A DNA stretch of 64,000 nucleotides from UBA7803 sp040219135 (GTDB lineage: Bacteria; Pseudomonadota; Gammaproteobacteria; Pseudomonadales; Azotimanducaceae), in NCBI GenBank assembly GCA_040219135.1, contig JAVJTA010000002.1, forward strand, positions 186,001 to 250,000, in the 5' to 3' direction. Position numbers and translations under genes: made by a program. How positions within the stretch are numbered: position 1 is the stretch's first letter; each line of letters opens with the position of its first letter. Positions 1-10,415 of this stretch are shown in pieces. Under the pieces are notes generated by a model. That model had not been told where the DNA came from. It did no database searches and saw only the letters and a program-made list of their open reading frames with translations.

Positions 1-2
1 GT

Positions 3-656
3 CTCGCCGCCGAGGAGCCGGGCGATCCGCCGCACGTCATCCTGCTGCCGGAGGTCCCCTTCGATCGTGCGAAGTTCCTGGCCAAGGTGCGCGAGACGGT
101 GCAGAAGCTCGGCTACTGCGTGGTGGTGGTCTCGGAAGGGGCGCAGAACCCCGACGGCACCTTCCTCGCGGATGCCGGCGGCAAGGACGCCTTCGGCCAC
201 ACCCAGCTCGGCGGCGTGGCGCCGTTCCTCGCCAACCTGATCAAGGAGGCGCTCGGCTACAAGTATCACTGGGCGGTGGCCGACTATCTGCAGCGCGCGG
301 CCCGGCACATCGCCTCCGCCACCGACGTCGAGCAGGCCTACGCGGTCGGCCGGGCGGCGGTGGAGTTCGCGCTGGCTGGCAGGAACGCGGTGATGCCGGT
401 GATCATCCGCAAGAACGACAGGCCCTATCGATGGGAGATCGGGGAAGCATCCCTGGCCAGAGTCGCCAACGTGGAGAAGCGGATGCCGAAACGCTTCATC
501 AGCCGCGACGGCTTCGGCATCACCGCGGCGGCGCGTCGATACCTCGAGCCGCTGGTGGCCGGTGAGGATTACCCACCCTATCGCAACGGCCTGCCGCGCT
601 ACGCCCGGTTGAAGAACGAACTGGTGCCGAAGAAGCTGCCGGCGTTCACGGCGTGA
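3..656 (+). CDS. pfp: Pyrophosphate-dependent 6-phosphofructokinase, C-terminal part
   Basis: The gene enters from the left edge already open. The visible 217 residues match the C-terminal half of PPi-type phosphofructokinases: ILLPEVPFD, then VVVVSEGA with the GGKDAFGH stretch, then LGGVAPFLANLI, and a C-terminal AGRNAVMPVI segment. The family phosphorylates fructose 6-phosphate with pyrophosphate instead of ATP, reversibly, in cytoplasmic glycolysis or gluconeogenesis. A membrane pyrophosphatase gene lies about 1.2 kb away in convergent orientation, which fits a PPi-linked energy metabolism. The ATP- or PPi-binding residues lie outside the window, so PPi use is inferred from overall similarity. 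The stop overlaps the start of the next gene. Confidence 0.85.
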   Translation, partial: LAAEEPGDPPHVILLPEVPFDRAKFLAKVRETVQKLGYCVVVVSEGAQNPDGTFLADAGGKDAFGHTQLGGVAPFLANLIKEALGYKYHWAVADYLQRAARHIASATDVEQAYAVGRAAVEFALAGRNAVMPVIIRKNDRPYRWEIGEASLARVANVEKRMPKRFISRDGFGITAAARRYLEPLVAGEDYPPYRNGLPRYARLKNELVPKKLPAFTA

Positions 657-967
657 GGTCGATCCGCCTCGGCGCGCCCGCCCGGCTGATCCGGCTGGCC
701 GTGATGGCGCTGATGCTGTGTGCCTGCGCGTCGGGTTCCGACGTGCGTCGCAACGAGGACGGTAGCATCAGCATTCAGTGCTCCGGCGGCTACCACGACT
801 GGTCCGGATGCCGCAATCGCGCCACCCGGGCCTGTGGCAGCGCTGGCTTCGAGATCGTCTCCCAGGTGAGCGACGAGGGCAGCTCCAGCGTGGGAACCCG
901 GGATTGGTCTGCCGAGGGCTCGGTGGTCGAACGCACCATGGTGGTGCGCTGCAAGCCGCCACTCTGA
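653..967 (+). CDS. Small secreted lipoprotein of unknown function
   Basis: 104 residues from a GTG that overlaps the phosphofructokinase stop codon; an in-frame ATG at 704 is a shorter alternative start. The N-terminus has basic residues, a hydrophobic stretch and a lipobox-like LMLCACAS, so it is probably exported and lipidated. The mature part is only about 80 residues, with several cysteines (IQCSGGYHDWSGC, RACGSAG, VVRCK) that could form disulfides. No family is recognised. The tight overlap suggests co-transcription with the phosphofructokinase. Confidence 0.6.
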   Translation: MRSIRLGAPARLIRLAVMALMLCACASGSDVRRNEDGSISIQCSGGYHDWSGCRNRATRACGSAGFEIVSQVSDEGSSSVGTRDWSAEGSVVERTMVVRCKPPL

Positions 968-1002
968 GGCCGGCGGCCGGACCGGTGTGCGGCTGAGCAG
1001 GG

Positions 1003-1740
1003 CTACGACTTCAGCGCCGCGTCCGGATCACCGCCCAGGTTGCGCACGTAGTCGTCGTAGATCTCGATGCGCGGCGCCACACGGGCCGCGTCGCTGAGCG
1101 CGCGCACCGGGGCGCTCGCTTCCATCTCCCGGGCCCAGTCTTCCAGGCGTGCGGGCAGCGCCACGCCGTAGCTGCGGAACCGGCTCAGCACCGGGAAGTA
1201 CATGCAGTCGACGACGCCGAAGCCGCCGCCGAGAAACCGTCCGCCGTGGCGTTCGAGCTGCGCGTCCCAGATCTCGAAGACGCGGTCGATGTCGCGGCGG
1301 GCGGCGGCGGAAGGCTCGAAGTCGGGAACCCGGGCGAACAGATGGCAGCTGAGCTCTGCGCGTAGAGCGGCGAATCCGCTGGCCATTTCCGCGCACACGG
1401 CGCGATCCTGGGCGCGCTGCAGCGCATCGCGCGGCCACAGACCGGCATCCGGATAGGCATCCGCCACCCACTCGCAGATGGCCAGCGCCTCGTGAATCGG
1501 CGCGCCGTCGACGCGCAGCACCGGAAACAGACCGGTGACGCTGCCGAGCCGTCGGCGCGCTGACAGGTCGGTGACCGCCGTACGCACGCTGCCGTCGTCC
1601 GCCCGCTGCTGGCGCTGCATTTCCGGCAGTTCGGCAGTGCGCAGGCGGAAGTCGGCGCCCGCGTGGCTGAGAGCCAGCCAGGGGCGCATGGACCAGGAGG
1701 AGTAGCGGAGGCTGAGCACGCTGAGTTCAAGCTCTACCAT
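1003..1740 (-). CDS. Glutathione S-transferase family protein
   Basis: 245 residues from the ATG at 1740 (MVELELSVLS); an upstream in-frame start at 1758 would add six residues. The N-terminal thioredoxin-like fold shows a catalytic-type serine region (LRYSSWSMRPWLAL), a GLFPVLRVDGAPI segment with the cis-proline, and the glutathione-binding IHEALAICEW helix. An all-alpha C-terminal domain follows. This is typical of bacterial transferases that conjugate or reduce with glutathione, but the substrate cannot be read from the sequence. It lies downstream of hppA on the same strand, separated by tandem hairpin repeats. Confidence 0.8.
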   Translation of the reverse strand: MVELELSVLSLRYSSWSMRPWLALSHAGADFRLRTAELPEMQRQQRADDGSVRTAVTDLSARRRLGSVTGLFPVLRVDGAPIHEALAICEWVADAYPDAGLWPRDALQRAQDRAVCAEMASGFAALRAELSCHLFARVPDFEPSAAARRDIDRVFEIWDAQLERHGGRFLGGGFGVVDCMYFPVLSRFRSYGVALPARLEDWAREMEASAPVRALSDAARVAPRIEIYDDYVRNLGGDPDAALKS

Positions 1741-1783
1741 GACTGCCTCCGCAGGCATCGATGGGTCGATCAGACCGGCAGCG

Positions 1784-1844
1784 GTCCGCTTCTCATGCGA
1801 GTGAAGCGGGTCCGCTTCTCATACGAGTGAAGCGGGTCCGCTTC

Positions 1845-1859
<15 letters not shown>
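1784..1859 (-). repeat. Three tandem hairpin units at the 3' end of hppA
   Basis: Two near-identical 26-bp units (1784-1809 and 1810-1835, one base different) are followed by a related 24-bp unit that contains the hppA stop codon. The inner unit is a perfect inverted repeat: CCGCTTCTC at 1838-1846, a 4-nt loop, GAGAAGCGG at 1851-1859. The outer units form the same stem with a 2-nt bulge. The series lies between hppA and the downstream transferase gene, so it probably acts as repeated terminator or processing hairpins. No T-run follows. Confidence 0.8.
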
Positions 1860-3875
<2,016 letters not shown>

Positions 3876-4037
3876 TGAGTTCCCCAAAAAAATCCCAGAG
3901 TGACGGACTAGCCGGGTGCCTGATTCTTGCCTGAATGGGCTGGCAGGCGACCAGTTACGAACGCGCGTATGGCGCGCCCCGGCGTGACGGCGGCGCGTAT
4001 TCTAGCCATTCGTCGAAGGAATAAGAACCCGGCGTTT

Positions 4038-4075
4038 GGTCCCTGCGGGACCAGACTGCGGCTGTCACGCCGCAG
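4038..4075 (-). terminator. Paired hairpins downstream of the DUF2333 gene
   Basis: Two adjacent inverted repeats lie 30-70 nt past the stop at 4106: GGTCCC/GGGACC (4038-4052, 3-nt loop) and CTGCGGC/GCCGCAG (4056-4075, 6-nt loop). Neither is followed by a T-run on the minus strand, so intrinsic termination is only a guess. The rest of 3888-4105 holds no recognisable gene and must also contain the hppA promoter, which I could not place. Confidence 0.4.
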
Positions 4076-4105
4076 TATCCCCAGAAGGGGCCGGTCCCGA
4101 TAGCG

Positions 4106-5128
4106 TCAGCCCTGGGCCAGGAGCTGGCGCAGGTCGCTGATTCCGGCGTTGGCGCGGGAGACGTAGTTGGCCATCACCAGGGAGTGGTTGGCCAGCAGGC
4201 CGAGGCCGTCACCGTTGAGTATCACCGGGCTCCAGACCGTGTCCTGGGTGGGTTCCAGTTCCCGTACGATCTGCTGCAGGCTCACCCGGGCGTTCTTCTT
4301 GTCGAGCACGTCGGCGAAATCGTGCTCCAGGGCCTTCAGCAGCTGCAGCAGCGCCCAGGTCTGGCCGCGGGCCTCGAAGAACACGTCGTCGATCTGCATC
4401 CACGGTGTCTGGTACTGCTCGTCGCGCGGCGCCGTCGTCGCCTGAGTAGCGGCAGGGTCGCCGGCCAGATCGACGTTCAGCTGCCGTTTGCCGACGCTGG
4501 CGGAAAGCCGCTGGGAGAGGCTGCCGAGGCGGGTCTCCACCCCCTCCAGCCACGCCCTCAGGTTGTCGGCACGGGCGTAGAACTGGGCATTCGGCTGGGC
4601 GGGGTCCGCCAGCCGGTCCAGGTAGCGCTCGAACAGGCGGATGCCCTCGCGGTACTCGCTTTCGGTCTGGGGGAACGCCCAGCTGGAGTTGTCGAAGAAG
4701 AACTTGCCCTCCGCCACCGACAGATCCGGATCCTCGGTGGACTGGCTCTGGGAGCGGGAGAAGTCGATGCGGAAAGCGCGGGCGGCGTCGCGGATCTGGG
4801 TGAGCACGCCGAACTCCCAGTTCGGCACGTTGTCCATCCACACGCCGGGCGGGAACAGGTCGTTCGACAGGTAGCCGCCGCGTTTGTCGAGCAGCGTATC
4901 GGCCAGGCGGATCAGGGTAGCCGTGGTCGTGTAGCCGATCACCAGGCTGCGGCCGTGGTCCTCGGCGTGAGCGGTGGCGAATTGCTGCACGGCGAAGGTG
5001 TCGGGCTCGTAGTCCCACCACCACCCGAGAACCAGGCAGATCACGAGGTACACGCCGATCAGGGCGCCAGCGATTCTGCCGGCGATACCCAGGCTGCTAC
5101 TGCGTGTGCGGATCCACTGCCACATCAT
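4106..5128 (-). CDS. DUF2333 family membrane-anchored protein
   Basis: 340 residues. The ATG at 5128 overlaps the stop of the copper-chaperone gene (ATGA) and follows a GGGAGAGGG stretch. One N-terminal transmembrane helix (about residues 16-38, LIGVYLVICLVLGWWW) is followed by a long hydrophilic, mostly helical region, so the protein is probably anchored in the inner membrane. I recognise it as the DUF2333 family of Proteobacteria (YEPDTF at the membrane exit; LFPPGVWMDN, VRELEPTQDTVWSP). No function is established. It appears to share an operon with the two lipoprotein genes upstream. Confidence 0.75.
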   Translation of the reverse strand: MMWQWIRTRSSSLGIAGRIAGALIGVYLVICLVLGWWWDYEPDTFAVQQFATAHAEDHGRSLVIGYTTTATLIRLADTLLDKRGGYLSNDLFPPGVWMDNVPNWEFGVLTQIRDAARAFRIDFSRSQSQSTEDPDLSVAEGKFFFDNSSWAFPQTESEYREGIRLFERYLDRLADPAQPNAQFYARADNLRAWLEGVETRLGSLSQRLSASVGKRQLNVDLAGDPAATQATTAPRDEQYQTPWMQIDDVFFEARGQTWALLQLLKALEHDFADVLDKKNARVSLQQIVRELEPTQDTVWSPVILNGDGLGLLANHSLVMANYVSRANAGISDLRQLLAQG

Positions 5129-5583
5129 CCCTCTCCCACGGCTACGGTCGTGAAGCGGGCCACGATGGGCTCGCCGTTGCTGCGGCGCAGCGTGATGTCG
5201 ATGCCATCGCCCAGAGACGACACGCCGAACAGCATCAGATGCCGGCCGCCAGGTTCGAAGCGTACGGTGTCGCCGGCTTCGACTACAACCTCGTCCAGAC
5301 GTCGCATCTGCATCATGCCGCCGTCGCTCGTGGTCAGGTGCATCTCCACGGCCCGGGCAGCGGCGCTGTCCGCGCCGGTCAGAACCACGGCCTCGGCGCC
5401 GTGGTTCTGCACGTTGAAATAACCCGCGGTCATGTCGCGGCCGGGAATCGGCGCCCGGACCCGGGCGTCGCTGATCTCCAGTTCCGGTGCCGCCGGGGCG
5501 CAGCCGCCGAGGAGCAGCGCCAGGCACAGCCACGGCGCCGGTCTGCGTCGCCGGCGCGTGGTGGTCGCCGCGACACCGGTCAC
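5125..5583 (-). CDS. PCu(A)C-type periplasmic copper chaperone, lipoprotein
   Basis: 152 residues from a GTG at 5583 that overlaps the previous stop (GTGA). An arginine-rich start, a hydrophobic run and the lipobox LLLGGCAP predict a lipoprotein. The mature domain carries the copper-binding pattern of the family: AGYFNVQN, then VEMHLTT, DGGMMQMRR and a late GGRHLMLFG, giving the H(M)X10MX21HXM type of ligand set. Such proteins hand Cu(I) to cytochrome oxidase or related sites in the periplasm. dsbD, on the other strand just upstream, also serves periplasmic cysteine or copper-site maturation. Confidence 0.8.
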   Translation of the reverse strand: MTGVAATTTRRRRRPAPWLCLALLLGGCAPAAPELEISDARVRAPIPGRDMTAGYFNVQNHGAEAVVLTGADSAAARAVEMHLTTSDGGMMQMRRLDEVVVEAGDTVRFEPGGRHLMLFGVSSLGDGIDITLRRSNGEPIVARFTTVAVGEG

Positions 5584-6449
5584 GGACGGAAACACAGGAT
5601 TTCGATGCGTGCCGGCGAGCCGATGTTCAGCTGGGCCTGAATGCGCGCCAGGCCGCCTCCGGCGCTCATCTGCTGGTAGATCCATCGTCCCTCCGAGTCG
5701 TTGCGCGCGGTGATTTCGGCGCGGCAGCCGCTGCCGCGGCTCGCGACGCCGGCCTCGCGCAGCGTTCTTTCCAGCGCCGGGTCGCGGTTGCGAAGGTGCT
5801 CGCCGTCCAGGGTGATGACCCGCCGATCGGCATCGTCGAGCAGCTCGATCTGCGCGAAGGTCGGGGCGATGCCGGCGTGATCCGGATCGACGATGTGGGC
5901 GCGGTCGAGCATGCCCCGGGCCTCGTCGAAACGACGCCGTTCGGCGGCGCTGACGGCCAGTTCGAGATAGCGCTCGACGATGCGTTCCAGGCCGCGGCGG
6001 GCGCGCTCGTTGTCCGGGTCGAGCAGACGCGCCCGGTCGTACAGGGACAGGGCGCTGCCGGACGCCGGGTAGGTCAGGTGATCGTCGGCGATGGCCCGAT
6101 CGGCACGGTCCAGCAGGCTCTCCAGTTCGGCCGCCTCCGCCGCGGTCAGGGCGGGCTCGGCCGGCACCGGTTCGGGATCCGCAGGCTCCTCCGGTTGGGC
6201 CGCTGGCGGCTGCGCGGGCGTCGCGTCGTCCGCGTCGGTGCCGCGGCCCTGGAGCAGCGCGCAGCCGCCGATCAGCAGCACGAGCACGGCAACCGATGTC
6301 CTGACAAACGGCCCGCTCGCCCTGGACCGCGCGCCAGGTAATCGACCCGCGGCCGGCGACGGTGCAGTAACATGCCGGTGGGACGGCGACGCGAAGTTCA
6401 CGGAGCAGGTCTCAGATTGGAACGTTGACGGCAGGTATATTGCCCGCAC
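5580..6449 (-). CDS. Lipoprotein with repeat-like helical region, unknown function
   Basis: Up to 289 residues. The start is uncertain: GTG at 6449 or GTG at 6401, both well upstream of the lipobox VLLIGGCALL. After the lipidated cysteine comes a Pro/Ala/Glu-rich linker, then a helical region resembling tetratricopeptide-type pairs (LSLYDRARLLDPDNERA, EARGMLDRAHIVDPDHA). The C-terminal ~90 residues end in a cysteine-containing strand (RIEILCFRP). It overlaps the copper-chaperone gene by 4 bp, so the two are probably coexpressed. It diverges from dsbD. Confidence 0.65.
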   Translation of the reverse strand: MRAIYLPSTFQSETCSVNFASPSHRHVTAPSPAAGRLPGARSRASGPFVRTSVAVLVLLIGGCALLQGRGTDADDATPAQPPAAQPEEPADPEPVPAEPALTAAEAAELESLLDRADRAIADDHLTYPASGSALSLYDRARLLDPDNERARRGLERIVERYLELAVSAAERRRFDEARGMLDRAHIVDPDHAGIAPTFAQIELLDDADRRVITLDGEHLRNRDPALERTLREAGVASRGSGCRAEITARNDSEGRWIYQQMSAGGGLARIQAQLNIGSPARIEILCFRP

Positions 6450-6547
6450 TGCTGGGCGAACTCCATCTGCTTCGGGTTGTCGGAACTCACGGGTCGCCTG
6501 ACCTCAACGGAAATCGGGACTCACCGAGCGTGCCACGGATCGACACC

Positions 6548-8551
6548 ATGACCAAACTTCAAAACGGCCGCGCGCGGGCGCTCGCCGTGAAGCTGCTGCG
6601 AGCTGCGGCGATTGTGCCCCCCGCGGCTTTCATGTCCGCTGCAGCCATCTTCGTCTCGGCGCTCATGTTCGCGGCGGCGCCGGCCCACGCAGCGGACGGT
6701 TCGGCGCTGTCGAAATGGCTCGAAGAGGAAGAAGACACCTTTCTCCCGGTGGACGAGGCGTTCCGCCTGACCACGGAACTGGGCAGCGACGGCGCGGTGC
6801 TGGCCCGTTGGGAGATGCCCGACGGCTACTACCTGTACCGCCACCGTTTCGAGTTCAAGACCCGGCCGCTGGAAGGCGAGGGTGCCAGCGACGTGGTGCT
6901 GGGCGAGGCCGAGATCCCGCCGGGCAAGCGCAAGGTGGACGAGTACTTCGGTGAGGTGGAGGTCTACTACCACGGCGCCCAGGCACGGATTCCCGTCGTT
7001 GCCGGCGCCGGAATGGTCGAGGTCGGCATCGGTTACCAGGGCTGCGCCGACGCGGGGCTCTGCTATCCCCCGGAAACGAAATGGCTGGCCTTCAATCTCA
7101 GCGCCGCGGATGCGGGTTCCGCCGCGCCGCCGCGGGTGATGGGCACCGCGCCATCCGGATCCGCCACCGGATTGCCGGCCACCGGAGTGCCGGCCACCGG
7201 AGTGCCGGCCACGGAAGAACAGGCGCTGGCATCGCTGCTCGGAAGTGGCAGCCTGCTCACGGCGCTGGCGCTGTTCTTCGTCGGCGGCATCGCCCTCGCG
7301 TTCACCCCCTGCGTGCTCCCCATGGTGCCGATTCTGTCCAGCATCATCGTCGGGGAATCGGAGCAGATCACCCGCGGGCGCGCGTTCTCGCTGTCGCTGG
7401 CCTACGTGCTCGGCATGGCGTTCACCTATGCCGTGGTCGGCACTCTGGTGGGTCTGTTCGGCGCCAGTCTCAATCTCCAGGCGGCGCTGCAGTCGCCACC
7501 GGTGCTGGTGTTCTTCGCTGCCGTGTTCGTGCTGCTGTCCCTGTCCATGTTCGGGTTCTACGAGCTGCAGCTGCCCCAGAGCTGGCAGAACTCGCTCAAC
7601 AGCCTGGGCAATCGCGTCGGCGGCGGCAAGCACGTGAGCGTGCTGGTCATGGGCTCGCTGTCGGCGCTGGTGGTATCGCCCTGCGTGTCCGCGCCGCTCG
7701 CCGGCGCGCTCATCTATCTGAGCACCACGGGCGATGCCCTGCTGGGCGGTGGTGCGCTGCTGGCCCTCGGCCTCGGCATGGGCGTGCCGCTGCTCATCAT
7801 CGGATCCAGCGGCGGCCATCTGCTGCCCAGGGCCGGAGCCTGGATGAACGGCGTGAAGGCCGTATTCGGCGTCGGGCTGCTGGCGGTGGCCGTCTGGCTG
7901 CTGGAACGGGTGGTACCGCCGGCCCTGACCCTGGCCCTGTGGGCGGCGCTCGCCATCGGCAGCGGCGTCTTTCTGGGTGCGCTCGACTTCTCGCCGCGTC
8001 AGGGCTGGCAGCAGCTGTGGAAAGCGACCGGCGCCTTCGGTTTCATCTACGGCGTGCTGCTGCTGATCGGCGCCGCCAGCGGTGCCGAGGACCCGCTCAA
8101 GCCGCTGGCGGGATTGACCATCGCCAGCGCCGGATCGGCGGAATCTGCGGCCCAGCAGGAGGCCGAATGGCACGAAGTGGCGAACCTGGATTCGCTGCGC
8201 GTGGAGCTGGCCCGGGCCGAGGACGCCGGGCAGATGGCCCTGCTCGATCTCTACGCGGACTGGTGCATCTCCTGCAAGGTGATGGAACGCTCAGTGTTCC
8301 CGCTCCCCGAGGTCGACAGTCGGCTGCGGCAGTTCCGTCTGCTGCGCGCCGACGTCACCGAGAACGACGCCGAGGACAAGGCGCTGATGAACGAGTTCGG
8401 CCTGTTCGGGCCTCCGAGCCTGGTGTTCTTCGCGCCCGACGGCCGTGAACTCGCCGACGTGCGGGTGCAGGGCGAGATCGGCGCGCAGCGTCTCGCCCGC
8501 CACCTGCAGGCGGTGCTCGACCGCCAGCACGGAGTGCTGGCGAGCCGCTGA
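6548..8551 (+). CDS. dsbD: Thiol:disulfide interchange protein DsbD
   Basis: 667 residues from the ATG at 6548 (MTKLQNGRAR); longer readings start at non-ATG codons. Domain order is canonical: signal peptide ending near AAPAHA; periplasmic alpha domain with a redox pair in GYQGCADAGLCYPP; eight-helix membrane domain with the two reactive cysteines in FTPCVLPMVP and SPCVSAPLAG; C-terminal thioredoxin-like gamma domain with ADWCISCKVM. It passes electrons from cytoplasmic thioredoxin across the inner membrane to periplasmic DsbC, CcmG and similar partners. A short ATGVP repeat forms the linker between the alpha and membrane domains. Confidence 0.95.
   Translation: MTKLQNGRARALAVKLLRAAAIVPPAAFMSAAAIFVSALMFAAAPAHAADGSALSKWLEEEEDTFLPVDEAFRLTTELGSDGAVLARWEMPDGYYLYRHRFEFKTRPLEGEGASDVVLGEAEIPPGKRKVDEYFGEVEVYYHGAQARIPVVAGAGMVEVGIGYQGCADAGLCYPPETKWLAFNLSAADAGSAAPPRVMGTAPSGSATGLPATGVPATGVPATEEQALASLLGSGSLLTALALFFVGGIALAFTPCVLPMVPILSSIIVGESEQITRGRAFSLSLAYVLGMAFTYAVVGTLVGLFGASLNLQAALQSPPVLVFFAAVFVLLSLSMFGFYELQLPQSWQNSLNSLGNRVGGGKHVSVLVMGSLSALVVSPCVSAPLAGALIYLSTTGDALLGGGALLALGLGMGVPLLIIGSSGGHLLPRAGAWMNGVKAVFGVGLLAVAVWLLERVVPPALTLALWAALAIGSGVFLGALDFSPRQGWQQLWKATGAFGFIYGVLLLIGAASGAEDPLKPLAGLTIASAGSAESAAQQEAEWHEVANLDSLRVELARAEDAGQMALLDLYADWCISCKVMERSVFPLPEVDSRLRQFRLLRADVTENDAEDKALMNEFGLFGPPSLVFFAPDGRELADVRVQGEIGAQRLARHLQAVLDRQHGVLASR
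7163..7213 (+). repeat. 15-bp tandem repeat inside dsbD
   Basis: Three 15-bp units (7163-7177, 7178-7192, 7193-7207; the first differs slightly) plus a partial fourth encode ATGLP-ATGVP-ATGVP-AT in the linker between the alpha domain and the membrane domain. The unit length keeps the frame, and the linker should tolerate copy-number change. Confidence 0.85.
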
Positions 8552-8653
8552 TCCCGCGTCGGGCCATCGCTCCCATCCGGCGCTTCTGGCAGAATTCGCG
8601 GCTGGAGCGGTCCGCAAATACTCATCACGGGGCCTTAAGGCGGAGAATCCGGT

Positions 8654-9091
8654 ATGGCGCGTCTGCTGGTCCTGCACGGGCCGAATCTGAATCTGCTCGG
8701 CAGCCGGGAACCCGAGGTCTACGGCCACGATACCCTGGCTGACATCGACGCGCGGCTGCAGAAGCTGGTCGCCGAGGCCGGCCATCGGCTGACCTGCCTG
8801 CAGAGCAATGCCGAGCACGTGCTGGTGGATGCGGTGCACGGCGCCAAGGCCGACGGTGTGGATTTCATCGTCTTCAATCCCGGTGCCTTCACCCACACCA
8901 GCATCGCGCTGCGCGATGCCCTGCTCGGCGTTGCCATTCCGTTCATCGAGGTGCATCTCTCCAACGTCCATTCCCGCGAGCCGTTCCGCCAGCACTCCTA
9001 TCTGAGCGACGTGGCGGTGGGCGTCATCACCGGGCTCGGCGCCCACGGGTACGAACTGGCGCTGCAGGCGGCGCTGGCCAGAGTCGGCTGA
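8654..9091 (+). CDS. aroQ: 3-dehydroquinate dehydratase, type II
   Basis: 145 residues, normal for the small dodecameric type II enzyme of the shikimate pathway (dehydroquinate to dehydroshikimate). Signature HGPNLNLLGSREPEVYG holds the catalytic tyrosine (VYG) and lid arginine; FNPGAFTHTS and EVHLSNVHSREPFR carry the substrate-binding asparagine, histidine and arginine. It heads the aroQ-accB-prmA-dusB-fis run and is preceded by about 100 nt of non-coding sequence after dsbD that could hold its promoter; no clear hexamers were found there. Confidence 0.95.
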   Translation: MARLLVLHGPNLNLLGSREPEVYGHDTLADIDARLQKLVAEAGHRLTCLQSNAEHVLVDAVHGAKADGVDFIVFNPGAFTHTSIALRDALLGVAIPFIEVHLSNVHSREPFRQHSYLSDVAVGVITGLGAHGYELALQAALARVG

Positions 9092-9101
9092 GGAAGCGCG
9101 C

Positions 9102-9509
9102 ATGGACCTGCGAAAGATCAAGAAGCTCATGGAGCTGGTCGAGTCCTCGGGGATCTCCGAGCTCGAGGTGCGCAGCGGCGAGGAGAGCGTGCGCATCGTC
9201 CGTCCCCTGGGTGCTGCGGAGCCGGTCGCGGCGACGGTGACGGCGGATCAGTCCGCCGCACGCCCGGCGGATCACGGCTGGCCCGTGCGTGCGCCCATGG
9301 CGGGCACTTTCTACGCGGCGCCGGAGCCGGGCGCCGAACCCTACGTGCGCGAGGGTCAGCCGGTGGCCGCAGGCGATGTCCTGTGCATCATCGAAAGCAT
9401 GAAGATGATGAACGAGATCAGGGCCGAGCAGAGCGGCGTCTGCGTCGCGGTCACGGCAGGCAACGGGCAGCCGGTCAGCGCCGGCGACACGCTGTTCAGA
9501 ATCTCCTGA
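9102..9509 (+). CDS. accB: Biotin carboxyl carrier protein of acetyl-CoA carboxylase
   Basis: 135 residues, slightly shorter than the E. coli protein (about 156). An N-terminal helical region (MDLRKIKKLMELVESSGI) is followed by a short Ala/Pro linker and the biotinyl domain: RAPMAGTFYAAPEPGAEPYV including the thumb, then ESMKMMNEI with the biotinylated lysine. It carries carboxybiotin in the first step of fatty acid synthesis. The partner accC, normally immediately downstream, is absent: prmA starts 6 nt after this stop. accB is therefore separated from its usual co-translated carboxylase. Confidence 0.95.
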   Translation: MDLRKIKKLMELVESSGISELEVRSGEESVRIVRPLGAAEPVAATVTADQSAARPADHGWPVRAPMAGTFYAAPEPGAEPYVREGQPVAAGDVLCIIESMKMMNEIRAEQSGVCVAVTAGNGQPVSAGDTLFRIS

Positions 9510-9515
9510 AATCCC

Positions 9516-10415
9516 ATGGCCTGGCTGCAGCTCAGCGTCGCCGTGGACCGCGACAACGCGGACCGCGTGAGCGAGCTGCTGTCCGGTCGGGGCGCGGTGG
9601 CGGTCACGCTGTCTGCGGCGGGCGAGGAGCAGCTGCTGGAACCGCTGCCGGGGCAGCAGCCGCTGTGGCATCAGGTTCGGCTCGACGCGCTGATCGACCC
9701 GGGTGCCGATCTCAACGCGTTGCGTTCCGTTCTGCAACCTGCCGGAGCGCGGCTGCTGGACGTGACTTTCGTCGCCGAAGACGAGTGGCAGCAGCGCTGG
9801 CGCGCGCACGCTGTGCGGGCCTGCTTCGGCGGCCGCCTGTGGCTGCTTCCGCGCGACGAGCCGTTCGAAGCGCCGCCTCGCGGCAGCGGGGCCGCGCCCG
9901 CGGTACTGCGCCTCGATCCCGGACTCGCCTTCGGTTCGGGATCCCATCCCACCACCCGGCTGTGCCTCGCTGGGCTCGCCGCGCTGCCCCTCGACGGCGT
10001 GCGGGTGCTCGACTACGGTTGCGGCTCGGGAATTCTCGCACTCGCTGCCTGTCTGCTCGGCGCACGCAAGGTCGTGGCCGTGGACCACGACCCCCAGGCG
10101 CTGGTCGCGACCCGGGACAACGCGGCCTACAATGGCATAGACGACCGGCAGCTCGAGATCCTGCTGCCGGAGGCCCTGGACGCCGCGGATCCTGACCGGT
10201 TCGACGTGGTGGTGGCCAACATTCTCGCCAACCCGCTGACGGTGCTGGCACCGCGGCTGACGGCGCTGACCGCCGAGGGCGGCCGCTTGCTGCTGTCGGG
10301 GCTGCTCGACGGCCAGGACCGGATGATTCGCGCCGCCTACCCGGCGGTGGTGTTCGAAACGCCCGTGCACGAAGACGACTGGATTCGTCTCGATGGCCGA
10401 CGAGGATCCTGCTGA
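9516..10415 (+). CDS. prmA: Ribosomal protein L11 methyltransferase
   Basis: 299 residues, usual length. An N-terminal substrate-recognition domain is followed by a Rossmann-type SAM-dependent methyltransferase: LDPGLAFGSGSHPTTRLCL, motif I VLDYGCGSGILALAA, acidic loop VAVDHDPQA, and the catalytic-motif VVANILANPL. It trimethylates lysines and the N-terminus of ribosomal protein L11. It starts 6 nt after accB, and its end overlaps one possible start of the next gene by 23 nt. Confidence 0.95.
   Translation: MAWLQLSVAVDRDNADRVSELLSGRGAVAVTLSAAGEEQLLEPLPGQQPLWHQVRLDALIDPGADLNALRSVLQPAGARLLDVTFVAEDEWQQRWRAHAVRACFGGRLWLLPRDEPFEAPPRGSGAAPAVLRLDPGLAFGSGSHPTTRLCLAGLAALPLDGVRVLDYGCGSGILALAACLLGARKVVAVDHDPQALVATRDNAAYNGIDDRQLEILLPEALDAADPDRFDVVVANILANPLTVLAPRLTALTAEGGRLLLSGLLDGQDRMIRAAYPAVVFETPVHEDDWIRLDGRRGSC

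Noticed and set aside
6425..6547. A longer N-terminus for DsbD starting at 6425
   Set aside because: The ATG at 6548 gives a normal signal peptide; the upstream 41 codons lack protein-like character and overlap the divergent promoter region.
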